From Prunus persica (lineage: Eukaryota > Streptophyta > Magnoliopsida > Rosales > Rosaceae): a stretch of DNA of 64,000 bases. A program made the position numbers and the translations under genes. Every line of letters starts with the position of its first letter. Positions within the stretch are counted from its first letter, which is position 1. Below the pieces are notes generated by a model. The model did not search any database. It worked only from the letters and a program-made list of their open reading frames with translations, and was not told where the DNA came from. Positions 38,274-48,761 of this stretch are shown one piece after another. Location: assembly GCF_000346465.2 (NCBI RefSeq), contig NC_034011.1, positions 26,161,941 through 26,225,940 of the forward strand, in the 5' to 3' direction.

Positions 38274-39222
38274 TTAGAAGAGTGAAGGCAGGGACATTCC
38301 GAACTTCTCCTGGGTATCCTTGTCCAAGGGATCGTCTCCCAGATACATGTTCACATAGGCCCTGCACAAGAGTTCACTCTCAACCTTGCTGACCACCTCA
38401 CCAATCACTGCACCCAAAAGCACGCAGCTTTTTGTTAATGTTGTGTTCTTCTCAAGTGTGTTGATAACAATTTAAATACATATCAGTGTCTTTGAATTAT
38501 CACCTTTGGTTTGGAGAATGTTTCCCGGAAGCCGAGAAATCTCAATCACAGAACCAGAGGTTAGCTTAATGTCATCTGATGCTTGTCCCATTACCCTATG
38601 AGCAACGGATTAAAACAGAGTTTGAGATAGCATTTACTGGTACCTGAGTAGTGGAAATGTAAATGTAGTGATAAGTAAGGGTTAGTACTCTACTTATTTG
38701 CGAGTGCCTCGTTCTTCTTGCCACCAGTAAGTTTCTTGATTGATGCTCCAAGACCTTCATCAAAATTCTTTCTTACCATGTTCATGGTGAGGCTGGAAAA
38801 TACGATCACTAACCTGACCATCATCTCGGCATCACTGTCAATCACCAACTGATACATATCCTTCGTGGGTTTTGCTGGGGCCTTCCCAATTTTCAACTTG
38901 AGAAGTTCTCTCAGCTTCTCATTGTCTGCATAAATCCCTGCAAATTGGAGAATGGAAATGGAGAGTACATTTTGAATTGGAGCTATGTAAGTCTTTGAAT
39001 TAAGAAATCATACCGAATCCATAAATCTTGATGCCTATGCCAAGCATGGATTTCTTCCTCAGACCAACACAACCCAACTGTTTCCCATCATCCAGTTTAA
39101 ATGGAAAGGAGACCCCAGTCTTGGGTTCAATCTCAACTGCCACCTCCTCCTTTTTTGCCTCCTCCTCCTGTCCGGTTCTCAGCCTTGGCAGTGACACCCC
39201 CAAGACCAACAATAGCTGCCAT
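38274..39222 (-). CDS. Chalcone-isomerase-fold protein (FAP/CHI-like), 5' end apparently frameshifted
   Basis: Four minus-strand exons (first exon to 39014, then 38937-38694, 38595-38504 and 38407-38274) encode a clear chalcone-isomerase-fold protein. Landmarks are VEIEPKTGVSFPFKLDDGK, then LRKKSMLGIGIKIYGFG, LVIVFSSLTMNMVRKNFDEG, KKLTGGKKNEALANK, SVIEISRLPGNILQTK and YVNMYLGDD, ending MSLPSLF. The closest group I recognise is the non-catalytic fatty-acid-binding (FAP) or CHI-like branch. The only good start, ATG at 39222 in GAAGAATGGCAGC, opens MAAIVGLGGVTAKAEN, which looks natural. That frame reaches TGA about 90 bases later; the conserved body lies in another frame, which has no ATG upstream within this exon. 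One extra base or two missing bases near 39170-39182 would explain this. Either the allele is broken or the sequence has an error. A TATA-like TATATAAA lies at 39331-39338. Confidence 0.8.
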
Positions 39223-39330
39223 TCTTCAACTGAATGAGTTGTACCTTGCACAAGAAGAAACTAAGAAGAGAGGGAGTTTCTTGGTTTTGCAAATTTGTAG
39301 TGAATGTAGTCAGTACTCAGTAGGGCTGGC

Positions 39331-39338
39331 TTTATATA
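39331..39338 (-). promoter_or_regulatory. TATA-like element of the chalcone-isomerase-like gene
   Basis: On the minus strand this reads TATATAAA, about 110 bases before the ATG at 39222, a plausible distance for a TATA box with a short leader. It is assigned by position and motif only. Confidence 0.45.
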
Positions 39339-39895
39339 GCAAGTAACTGATAGTGTTGGAAAATCCCTCCTTAATGGAGGAAGGCTCATTGTTGGTAGTT
39401 GGTTAAATGGAGAATTAAAGGGCTTCATTTAATGCTTAAATCGTCATGGGAAAAATTTATTGCAGGTGGTTGTTTGCTGGCAAGCGTATTTTGGTTCTTC
39501 TAGGCGTGTTTTTAATTTCAGTCCGCTCAAATGAGCAAGGGTGCCATGCATATAAAGAGCTGTTTTGGCTTATTTTGAGGTAATGAAGAATTGTTCCCCC
39601 ATCAGATTGAGCTTTGCAGCTGCTGTTTTGGCATAGCAGAACTACGATAAATTTGTCTGTCTGTCATGATCTGCTTGTTTACTTATTGCTAATTGGTTGA
39701 TCTTTTATTTTCTGCGCTCCCATTCCCATGTCCCAACATTTTTATTTTATTTTTAAAGGCATTGAATTTTAGTTCTATATCTCATTGCCTTGCGTTGGTT
39801 TTAACAACAGACAAATTGGACCAATCAGCCAACGTTTAACCATGGAGGCTGGAACTTCCATTTTGAATCGTCTCCTTTTTGGTAATTCTCCTTTT

Positions 39896-40440
39896 CAATT
39901 CTTCTCTCGCGCACCCGCAACAATTTGCAATGATCCAATTATTGATACTTATTTTGACACGTGGGCTATACAAATAGTATAGTTGTGCGGCTATACGCAG
40001 TTTTTTCTTTTTTAAAAAAAAATTGTATAGCCGGGTGGCTATAGTCGGTTTTAGTAATGATTCTAAAAATAGTATAGCCGTGCGGCTATACCTATTTTGA
40101 CACGTGGCGCGTACTTTTATAATAGTACAGCCGCGCGGCTATACTCGGTTTTTTATTTTATAGTATGCCGCTCTTCTCTCGTGCACCCCCAAGAATTTGC
40201 AATGATCCAATTATTGATACTTATTTTGACACGTGGGCTATACAAATAGTATAGCTGTGCGGCTATATGCAGTTTTTTCTTTTTCAAAAAAAAAATTGTA
40301 TAGCCAGGTGGTTATAGTATAGCCGTGCGGCTATACCTATTTTGACACGTGGCGCGTACTTTTATTAAATAGTACAGCCGCGCGGCTATACTCGGTTTTT
40401 TATTTTATAGTATGCCGCTCGGCTATACTATTTTGACACG
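39896..40440. repeat. Tandem duplication of about 272 bp inside the palindrome array
   Basis: The stretch TGATCCAATTATTGATACTT occurs at 39931 and 40203, and the flanking CTTCTCTCGCGCACC-like sequence and following palindromes are repeated in the same order. The array therefore grew in part by a 272-bp segmental duplication. Confidence 0.85.
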
Positions 40441-40661
40441 TGGCCGCCCAAACGCTGTGGATTCTCTTTTTTTAAGTATAGCCGGACGGCTATACTTCCT
40501 TTTTTTTTAAAACCAGTATAGCCGGTCGGTAAGACTCGATTTTATTAATGATTCCTAAAAATAGTATAGCCGCCCGGCTACACCTATTTTGACACGTGGG
40601 CGCCGTATCGCTAGTAGAGTCCTTTTTTAAATTATAAATAGTATAGCCGCGCGGCTATACC
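39976..40661. repeat. Array of about thirteen 20-bp palindromes, consensus GTATAGCCGCGCGGCTATAC
   Basis: Near-perfect self-complementary units start near 39976, 40025, 40072, 40125, 40249, 40298, 40317, 40372, 40409, 40475, 40516, 40564 and 40641. The arms read GTATAGCCG and CGGCTATAC; the two central bases vary (GC, TG, GA, CC, GT). Spacers are T-rich, often ending in a TTTTGACACGTGG word. Changes on one arm are only sometimes matched on the other. The block lies about 290 bp upstream of the RRP8 start. I know no named family for it. Confidence 0.9.
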
Positions 40662-40948
40662 CGTTTTGTTTTGTTTTTTTGTCTAATATCTTGGGATTGG
40701 CTGGATGAGATTGATGGAGAATCGGAACTCGGCTTTCTAATTCGGCCGGGCCTGTGACTGCCTTCACCTGATTTTGTAGGCCCATTAAACACAGGCCTTT
40801 TTCTTTTTTGGTCAGAAAACACAGGCCTTGACTTGTTGAATCTTCCTTTATGAGCCCAGAAGAAAGCGCGAAAGCATAATTTGCAGAAGGGTTTTTGCGA
40901 AAGAAGGAGAAGAAACGAGGAAGAAGAGTTTGAGGCGCAACAGAAGCA

Positions 40949-43101
40949 ATGAATGATAAGGAATCAAGCAAAAAGCGGAAAAGGGCGAGGCGTCGCGACA
41001 GAGCTCAAAATGAAAAGCTTAAGCTTTCTAGCGAAAAGGAAAGTGCTTCCGCCGCAGAAAGAATCGATGAAGACGAAGAAGAAAGTACAAAAACTTCTGC
41101 TTCTGCTAAGCGCATAAAATCGCAGGGACAGCTCTCAAATTCCTCTAGCTTTCTCGCTAAGGTCTGTATCTTTACTAAAAGGAATTAAATTGTGAAAATA
41201 ATTTTTATTATGTGTTTTATATTCTATTTAGTTTCTTTGATGTTAATGGGAAATGATAAATTATTGAGTGGAGTGGTGGGTTTGGTATGCAGATGAAAGC
41301 GAAGCTGTCAGGAGGGCATTTCAGGATGATCAACGAGAAGCTCTACACTTGCACGTAAATTAATACTCACTACTCCCTACTTGTCTGGTCCTTTTTATCT
41401 TTAGAATTCTGATTTGAAGCCTTGTCTACTGAACCCAAATAGTTGCTTAGCTCAGTTTAGTAGATGTCTCATCGTTCATTATGATTTCTAACTTTTATAA
41501 CCATTGTCATTGTTTTTCAGCAAATTAACGAAACATAAGGCTGTGATTAGATTGTCAAATGCTATCGAAATTCACATTGATTGTGTGTGTATATAAATAT
41601 ATTTTCTAGTGTATCCCACATTTCTTAGATCAATGAATGTTTGGCTTAATTCCATATATGAAAAAATTTCACTTTTGCAGACTTCAATATAATTTGAACA
41701 AAACATGATGTTATTTTCCCTATTTTTAGTGGAAAAGAGGCGCTTGAGTATTTCAATGACGATCCAACATTGTTTGATACAGTAAGATTTCTTCTAAATA
41801 AAGAACTCATTTTGAGCTTCTGTCTTCCTTCTGGGTTTTATACTTTTATTTTCAACCACAACATTTACTGTGCATTCTCTCATATATGGGATGATGAAGT
41901 TTGCCTAAAGATTTCACGTACTTATCTACTTAATTGGCCAGTACCATTCAGGATATCAAGAGCAAATGTCACATTGGCCTGAGCTTCCAGTTAATATAAT
42001 CATAAAATGGCTAAAAGATCACAGTCCTTCTCTGGTCGTGGCTGATTTTGGATGTGGTGAGAGTTTAATTGGCTCTATTTTCACTGTTACAGTGAAGTTT
42101 ACTGATTGTTTATTTAGTGTCACATGTCAACTCTTTGTAGACATTCATTTGGTGGCTACATTTTGTAATTTTTTACGTTGTATTCCAGGGGATGCACGCC
42201 TTGCAAAAAATGTGAAGAATAAAGTCTTCTCCTTTGATCTCATCTCCAAGGATCCTTCAGTAATTTCCTGTGACATGTCAAATGTATGTGCTTTCTTTTG
42301 AGCTTTAAGTTGAGTGATACGTTTTATTTTTTTTTTAAATATACTTTTGCATTAATTATAAAAGGTTTTCTGGCTCCTAAACTATTTTCAGATGACAGTA
42401 TTTCTAGGGTCAAAACAACCAAGCTGCGTTTTTTAAATATCTAAGTGGAATTATGGTTTAAACTTATCCATCAATTACTTGCAGACTCCGCTTGGCTCTT
42501 CATCTGTAGATGTTGCTGTCTTCTGCCTTTCATTGATGGGGACTAATTTCCCAAGTTACCTCCGTGAAGCGCACAGAATTCTTAAGCCAAGGTCTGCTGC
42601 ACACTATATTCTTTTGAAATTTTTTGATTCTCTTGTTCTACTGATATTCTGGCCCAACTGATTGGTTGTTTTCCATAGTGGTTGGCTTTTGATAGCAGAA
42701 GTGAAGAGCAGATTTGATTCAACAACTGGAGGAGCTGACCCAAAGACATTTACAAAAGCCGTCTGTGATCTAGGATTTACCTCTGTGTCAAAGGTATCCT
42801 TTTATGTTCCTCCCATTCGGATGGGTCAATAAATATTGTTTCTGCTAATCAATGTGTATTGTTTGCAGGATTTCTCAAACAAGATGTTTATATTGTTTTA
42901 CTTCAAGAAAAAGGTTAGATTTTGGTAGAACAAATGAAGTCCTACAATTTGTACCTCAATTATATGTTTCTAAATAAGTCCCATAAGGTTGAATTTTTAC
43001 TAGCCATCTATACATCTTTTCTTCTCTAGGAGGAGCAAAGTTCAAAGAAAAAGGAGGTTGAGTGGCCTGAGCTGAAACCTTGTTTATATAAGCGCCGCTG
43101 A
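40949..43101 (+). CDS. RRP8: Ribosomal RNA-processing protein 8 (rRNA m1A methyltransferase)
   Basis: Nine exons (40949-41161, 41293-41354, 41730-41781, 41942-42056, 42189-42283, 42485-42591, 42679-42793, 42869-42913 and 43030-43101) join to 291 residues. A lysine- and arginine-rich N-terminus of about 70 residues ([12 protein letters not shown]) is suited to nucleolar localisation. The catalytic part follows: [33 protein letters not shown] motif [14 protein letters not shown], then SCDMSNTPL, and [15 protein letters not shown] with [18 protein letters not shown]. It ends KPCLYKRR. Yeast Rrp8 makes N1-methyladenosine in 25S rRNA, and all SAM-site motifs seen here are intact. The start is the first ATG, with a second four bases later in another frame. 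The palindrome array lies directly upstream. Confidence 0.95.
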
Positions 43102-45066
43102 GATGGAAGGCTATGTGTTTGTGTTAAGTCAGTTCATGGTCCTTGTTGCCTACTTTTTTGGTTGAAGATGAAGTTGTAAACCAGTTGGCATGTACTGTAG
43201 AATTTGATGATTCTTTTAGCCAGCTTTAGTTTCTAAGAGCTGATCAAGATACTGCTATTTGTTTGATTGTGTGTTTTTCCCTCTCAACAATTCTGTAATA
43301 GAGGTTACTACAAAACCTCTTTGAAGACGATGTCACATAGTCATGTATTTGCAACTCTCTGTCAACACTCAGCCGATACTTTCTCTCTGTTTCCTTGGTT
43401 TAAGATGTTCTGTTCCCTTGCTTTGTCCTTTTAAGATAAGATAATACAACCAAGCCAAATGCTTCCTATTTGCATTTAGGTAATTTGTTGTGATATGTGC
43501 TTTCATTTCTACATATCGCTTACAGGTCTATATGATGATGACAATGTTGAAAATAATATTTCAGTTTATTTTCTTGATTTTAAAAATATTAATATATATT
43601 TTTTGATTTCGGTTGTTTTATAAAAGCCGTGATGATGCCTTTATTGTATATCGATTTATATTGTTACACTGGGAGGAAAGAAACTCTGGATTTCAATTCT
43701 GGTTGCCAAGCGGGGGGAAGGTGGAGGGACAAACCACTGTGCTAATCCTACTCGACATTGTATATCGATTTTTTATTTGTTCAAGTTTCATCAACTTTTC
43801 ATCGTAATAATGATGAAACGGAGAGCTCATAAAAATCTTTGATCTTGTGGCTGTGGCACCATACGATTCAATATGATAATATGATATGATTGTTGGGACC
43901 AAAAAATTCACGTCTATTGCCTCAACTTATTAACCCTAACTCTATCATATTGTCGTCTTCAAGTTTCAGAAACGCCAAAATAAGTATTACTCTCCAATAA
44001 GACATTGGTAAGCCTCAAATTATTGTGATGAGTTTTGGCTAGTAGCTACCGAAGGGTACTTTCTAGAAGCAGGTGTATTATTATATTGTATTATTTCCTA
44101 ATCATTCTTAATCCTCAAATCAAATGGCATGCACACGAAAACCTTCATCAACTTTATTTACTTTACTTGCATGTTGACGATATATTAATCAATCAATGAA
44201 TTAACATAATCTTCTTTTCTTCACTCGCATCTCTTTCATCTTGATTCATTCATAGTGTATAATTTATTATTATTATTATTATTATTTCTTTTTAAAAAGA
44301 AGAAAAAAAAAAGAGGAAGAAAAGGAAGCATACTATTCTCCTCCGACAGAGACATAAGTTTATCTCTGGATCGAGAAGACAGGACGGTAAATTCCATACG
44401 CGGAGAAGACTAATAAATTAATCTCAACCCTACTTACCTGCCATCCATCCAACATCACCTTCTTCACCAAACTTCCAAATCTCAACCCCAACCTCAACCT
44501 GGGTCTTTCAGTTTCAGCCCTTCTCTCCTCTGCTCTGCTCTAAGTCTATTTGCTTTGCTACTTTGCCATCCTTGTTTCTTTGCCAGTTTCCCAGTTCCCC
44601 AAAATAATAAATATAATCCTCTCTACTGACAGAGCTCCCATCAAACTTCATTTTTAAATTCTTGGTTGTTGGTGGGTGCCTCTGGGTTTTTATTCTTTGC
44701 CTCCCAAACAAAGGCAGGCATTAGATTTTGTTGGATTGGATCTACAAGCGTGATTTTGGGGATGTGTCTGTTTTCTGAAACCTGCTATTATGGCCTATCC
44801 CTACACAACAGAACCAAGCATGTCCTTTTATTATAGTTTTATCATCTAACTCTCTCTATCTTTCTCCCACTTCAATCACAGAAAGTATACTTATTTTAAT
44901 ACTTTTTGTTTTTGTTTTTTTTTTCCATTTTTAAGCTGACCAAAGCTTCCACCTTTACTTCAAATGTAGGAGACAAACAGAAAAAAAAGGGTATGCTTTG
45001 TTTTGGTTAGTCAGTATATGCAGCTAGTAGGTTCAGCTCTTGTTTTCAAGAATTTATAGAGAAAAT
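43102..45066. other. Intergenic region and 5' leader of the ATN1-like kinase
   Basis: RRP8 3' UTR, then AT-rich DNA with a (TTA)n microsatellite at about 44265-44286. From about 44330 the DNA is pyrimidine-rich with CAACC and CTCTGCTCT words, as in a plant leader. No open frame here looks coding. Confidence 0.55.
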
Positions 45067-47446
45067 ATGGGATCTGGTAATGGGGTTTATTCAGTTGGGG
45101 ATTTCAATTTGGATGCCAAGTGGCTGATCGATCCAAAGCTTCTTTTTGTTGGGCCGAGGATTGGGGAGGGCGCGCATGCCAAAGTGTACGAAGGAAAGTA
45201 AGTCAACCTCAGTACTACTAGTCTCTGTTTGTGTCTAGATTCTCATCTTTCAAGTTCAGCTCAGCCATTGATTATCTAGTATATGAATTTTCTTTTTGGT
45301 TCACATACACAAAGTTTAGATCCTGAGCAAATATAAAATGCAAAATTGATTGGAGTTCAAAAGTTATATGATACCTCATCCACCAGGTCCACCATCACCA
45401 CTGAGTGCAATTGATCAGCATGCTCAGATTCATAAACCCAAATGTTTCTCCAATTCCCAAAGCTCAGTTCTACGGTTGTACCTCTTCTCACTTCTGTTTT
45501 GTGGGACGGGGGTTGGTGAGTGGGGATAGAACATAATTAAAGATCAAAACTTTGCATTCTCATCTTTCTTAATCCCAGCTTTAGTGTCCTGCAATTACGG
45601 GATATTTGTCGTGTTCGAAAAATCGGCCTAGGCGCTAGGCGGGAGGAAACCGCGACGATTTACCCCTAATCGTTAGGGGTAGGCGCCTAGGCGGGTCAGG
45701 TCCTTTTTTTTATATAGTTTTTTTTTTTCCTGGGCGCCGGTTAATGTATTGGATGTACAGCCGTTTTTTAGTGTTGAATTACAGTGATGATGTTTTGTTG
45801 TGATCTTAATCTGCTGGTTTGTTGTTGTTATTTGTTCCAGATATAAGAATCAAACTGTTGCTGTAAAAATTGTTCATAGAGGAGAAACTCCAGAGGAGAT
45901 TGCCAAGAGAGAATCACGGTTTGCAAGGGAAGTGGCAATGCTGTCCAAAGTGCAGCACAAAAATTTAGTAAAGGTCGTCTAATTTTCAATAAGTACTTCT
46001 GCATGATAAATTGGCATATTTGCAATATCTGATGGGGCTTCTGTAATTGCGTATTACCAGTTCATTGGTGCCTGCAAAGAACCTGTCATGGTCATAGTGA
46101 CTGAGCTTCTTCTGGGCGGGACTTTGCGCAAATACTTGTTCAGTATGCGGCCAAGGTGCTTGGACATATGCGTGGCAGTTGGGTTTGCACTTGATATTGC
46201 CCGTGCTATGGAATGCTTACACTCCCATGGAATCATTCACCGGGACCTGAAACCTGGTATATGGTTAGGTTCATTGTTTAACATAGTAGCTTTAACTGTA
46301 AGAAGGTTTAGTGAAGTCCATTGTGAGCATGTCTGAAGGATTTTATTTAGCATTAGGTAGCTGATAATTTGGTATTCAACATAATTGAAGACTTCTTGCT
46401 TGTGTACCAGAATTAACTTCAGGGTGATCAAAGCAATTGCTTTGTTTCTCCTAATTCTTATTTATTTGGCTTTTCCAACCTCCCTGGGTAAATTCTGACT
46501 TCCCAGGCACATAGGTAGTTGCGATGCAGCTAATGCTAATGCTTAAATGAGTGGATGGCCTTAGGGAAACGGATAGAGACATGTAACTATTGGCAGGGCA
46601 AAATTAATTCCTGAAAACTGTGTTTGTTCCACAATCTCAAACTTTTGTACTGTCCTTTTCCCAGAGAATTTGATCTTGACTGCAGACCATAAAACAGTTA
46701 AACTTGCGGATTTTGGCTTAGCAAGAGAAGAGTCGTTGACAGAGATGATGACCGCCGAAACTGGGACATATCGGTGGATGGCTCCTGAGGTACGGTATTT
46801 TATCATTTTAAAGTTCAAAATTTGTTTCTTATGTATGTGTGTTGCGAGTGTGTCATTTGTATCAGAAAACTAATTATCTCCCTTTCTATTTGGTGGTAGC
46901 TTTACAGCACAGTTACATTACGACATGGAGAGAAGAAGCATTACAATCATAAGGTGGATGCTTACAGCTTTGCAATTGTATTGTGGGAACTCATCCATAA
47001 TAAGCTGCCTTTTGAAGGCATGTCGAATCTACAGGCGGCATATGCAGCTGCTTTTAAGGTAACAAAATCGCCTTATTCATAGCTTAGTGCTTCTTTGACA
47101 TCATAATCTGAGGTTATACTTATTGTCTCAGAATGTGAGGCCCAGTGCTGAAAACCTTCCTGAGGATTTGGCTTTGATCGTAACTTCATGTTGGAAAGAG
47201 GATCCAAATGATCGGCCCAACTTTACCCAAATTATACAGATGCTGCTGCATTATCTTTCTACTATTTCAGCACCGGAACCTGCTATCCCCCAACGGATAT
47301 TCAGATCTGAGAACGCTGTACTGCCGCCAGAATCACCTGGTACTAGTTCTTTGATGACTACGCACGATGACTCAGGTGAAACCCCTAAAATCGACGTGGA
47401 AGAGAAGCCTAAAGGTTTTTCCTTCTGCTTTAGCCAGTGTTATTGA
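45067..47446 (+). CDS. ATN1-like Raf-type (group C MAPKKK) protein kinase
   Basis: Six exons (45067-45197, 45841-45973, 46061-46256, 46665-46789, 46900-47058 and 47132-47446) give 352 residues. After a short leader containing [20 protein letters not shown] come the glycine loop [12 protein letters not shown], the ATP lysine in [34 protein letters not shown], the activation segment [33 protein letters not shown], and the end of the domain at [21 protein letters not shown] serine- and proline-containing tail ends FSFCFSQCY. This is the soluble Raf-like C group closest to Arabidopsis ATN1 and At5g40540. All catalytic residues are present. No partner or substrate can be named. AATAAA at 47849 is a candidate poly(A) signal. 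Intron 1 carries a GC-rich repeat. Confidence 0.94.
45618..45740. repeat. GC-rich repeat with inverted elements in intron 1 of the ATN1-like kinase
   Basis: A block of GGCCTAGGCGCTAGGCGGG and GGCGCCTAGGCGGG words stands out from the AT-rich intron. At its centre (45661-45681) is a perfect hairpin, TACCCCTAA / TCG / TTAGGGGTA. It resembles a dispersed plant repeat of the TAGGCG type, probably a mobile-element fragment; I cannot name the family. Confidence 0.7.
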
Positions 47447-48059
47447 TCCTCTAAAGCCATAATCTTGGCTTCGGAGGTTTCCCATATTACTCTTAGGAAA
47501 GCTCAATAAAATCATGCCCTTAAATATTACTAAACTACTAGTCTTAGGGGGTAAGTTTGCCAAAGGAAGCTGCCTTGCCCTGCCATCTGATGTTAGTGTC
47601 AAATTGTTGGGATAGGCCTTGACTTTAGTTTGGTCTGAAGGAGATGAAATCAAAAGGAATTTAGAGTTCTGGAGTTGGGGCTGCTGTGATGTAGTGACAT
47701 TGTAAAAAGAAGGGGTTCATCCAAAAGCCTTTGCTCCTATTCAAGAAATCTCTTTTTAGCATATCATAATCTCAATCTCTACGACCGTTGACATTCAAAC
47801 TCTGTAACAAATAATGTATTTGTTGCCTTTTCTTTTTCTTAGCAGTCTAATAAAGTTGATTGTTTCTGGATGTATCTTCATGTTGAAATGATTGTGTGAG
47901 ATATTTGTGTTGAAATGATTATGTGAGATCTTTGAGTTGAAATTTGTTTTGTTTTACACCTCTACAATTTGATATCATAATATCATCAGTCTTTTATGAA
48001 GGGCAATAGGCCAAGCGCTTTCCGTCAAAAAATAAAAATCTTACAAAAAAACGTAAGCG
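47447..48059. other. 3' UTR and spacer between the ATN1-like kinase and tRNA-Asp
   Basis: Candidate poly(A) signals lie at 47503 and 47849 (AATAAA). A short near-tandem repeat (GTTGAAATGATTNTGTGAGAT) sits at about 47882-47935. No gene is supported. Confidence 0.6.
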
Positions 48060-48131
48060 CGCCGTTGCCGGGGATCGAACCCGGGTCACCCGCGTGACAG
48101 GCGGGAATACTTACCACTATACTACAACGAC
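48060..48131 (-). tRNA. tRNA-Asp (GTC)
   Basis: On the minus strand the 72-base sequence starts GTCGTTGTAGTATAGTGGTA and ends CAACGGC plus discriminator G. The acceptor stem pairs over seven bases (with one G-U). The D loop has AGTGGT, the anticodon loop reads CTGTCAC with anticodon GTC in a GC-rich stem, and the T arm has GGTTCGATCC. There is no intron. A-box and B-box promoter sequences are inside the gene, as usual for Pol III. Confidence 0.96.
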
Positions 48132-48289
48132 ATGTTGATGTTAGCGTTTTGTTAATAACATACATATTCGCATCAAGCGACTTACCACATAAACATTATT
48201 AAAACGAAGGAAAAGACAAAGAGTCACATCGAATGTAGTCCTTACAGGAAATAAGAAGAGGGGCAAAAGAGCCAATTCACAAAAGTCCC

Positions 48290-48760
48290 AAAACGTTTCC
48301 TTGTTTAGCTTGGGGAGCACGGTAGTCCTGTCATCATATCCGACACAAATTTACCATAATGGCACTTTACACGGTTTTCGAAGCTCCTGAAGCTGGTCAT
48401 TTACTCGACAAATAACTCAGCTTCGTTGACCGAACCAAAGCCTCGGAACGACTTCCGTCAACCGTGGGCCCTACCAGTATACCCCTTCCGCAAGAAAGCT
48501 CCTTAGCGGAAGGCCTCGGCAACGAAAGATTCTACACCCGAACCTAAGGCTCGGTCTCCAGGTCTCCTCCCAACGACTCGTAGGCTCCGAAGCTGGGTTT
48601 TCCCGCTCACACACTCTCTCTCCTCCACTTTAACTTAGTCGGGTGGAGAAGCGGTCGGGGTTTTGCTATAAAAACACACAAAGCTCTATTTTGTGTCTCT
48701 ATATCTCTCCTCTCTCTCCGTTAATGTGCTTCGTAGTAACATCGTCCACAACTTCGAAGA
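48290..48760. promoter_or_regulatory. GC-rich, LTR-like upstream block and TATA box of the NAC gene
   Basis: The block from about 48300 to 48650 is much more GC-rich than nearby DNA and carries repeated CGAAGC, CCTCGG and GGCTCGG words of the kind seen in plant Gypsy-type LTRs, plus an inverted TTCCGC...GCGGAA pair. TATAAAA at 48667-48673 is followed by a CT-rich leader and, 95 bases on, by the NAC start codon. It is clearly placed as the core promoter; its origin from an LTR is inference, since neither LTR end was identified. Confidence 0.5.
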
Positions 48761-48761
48761 A

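Noticed and set aside
39785..39982. 65-residue plus-strand frame before the palindrome array
   Set aside because: It runs into the repeat array and part of it recurs in the 272-bp duplicate with no frame conservation.
39976..40661. CRISPR-like array
   Set aside because: Although palindromic repeats alternate with spacers, spacer lengths are irregular, spacers themselves repeat, and this is a plant genome.
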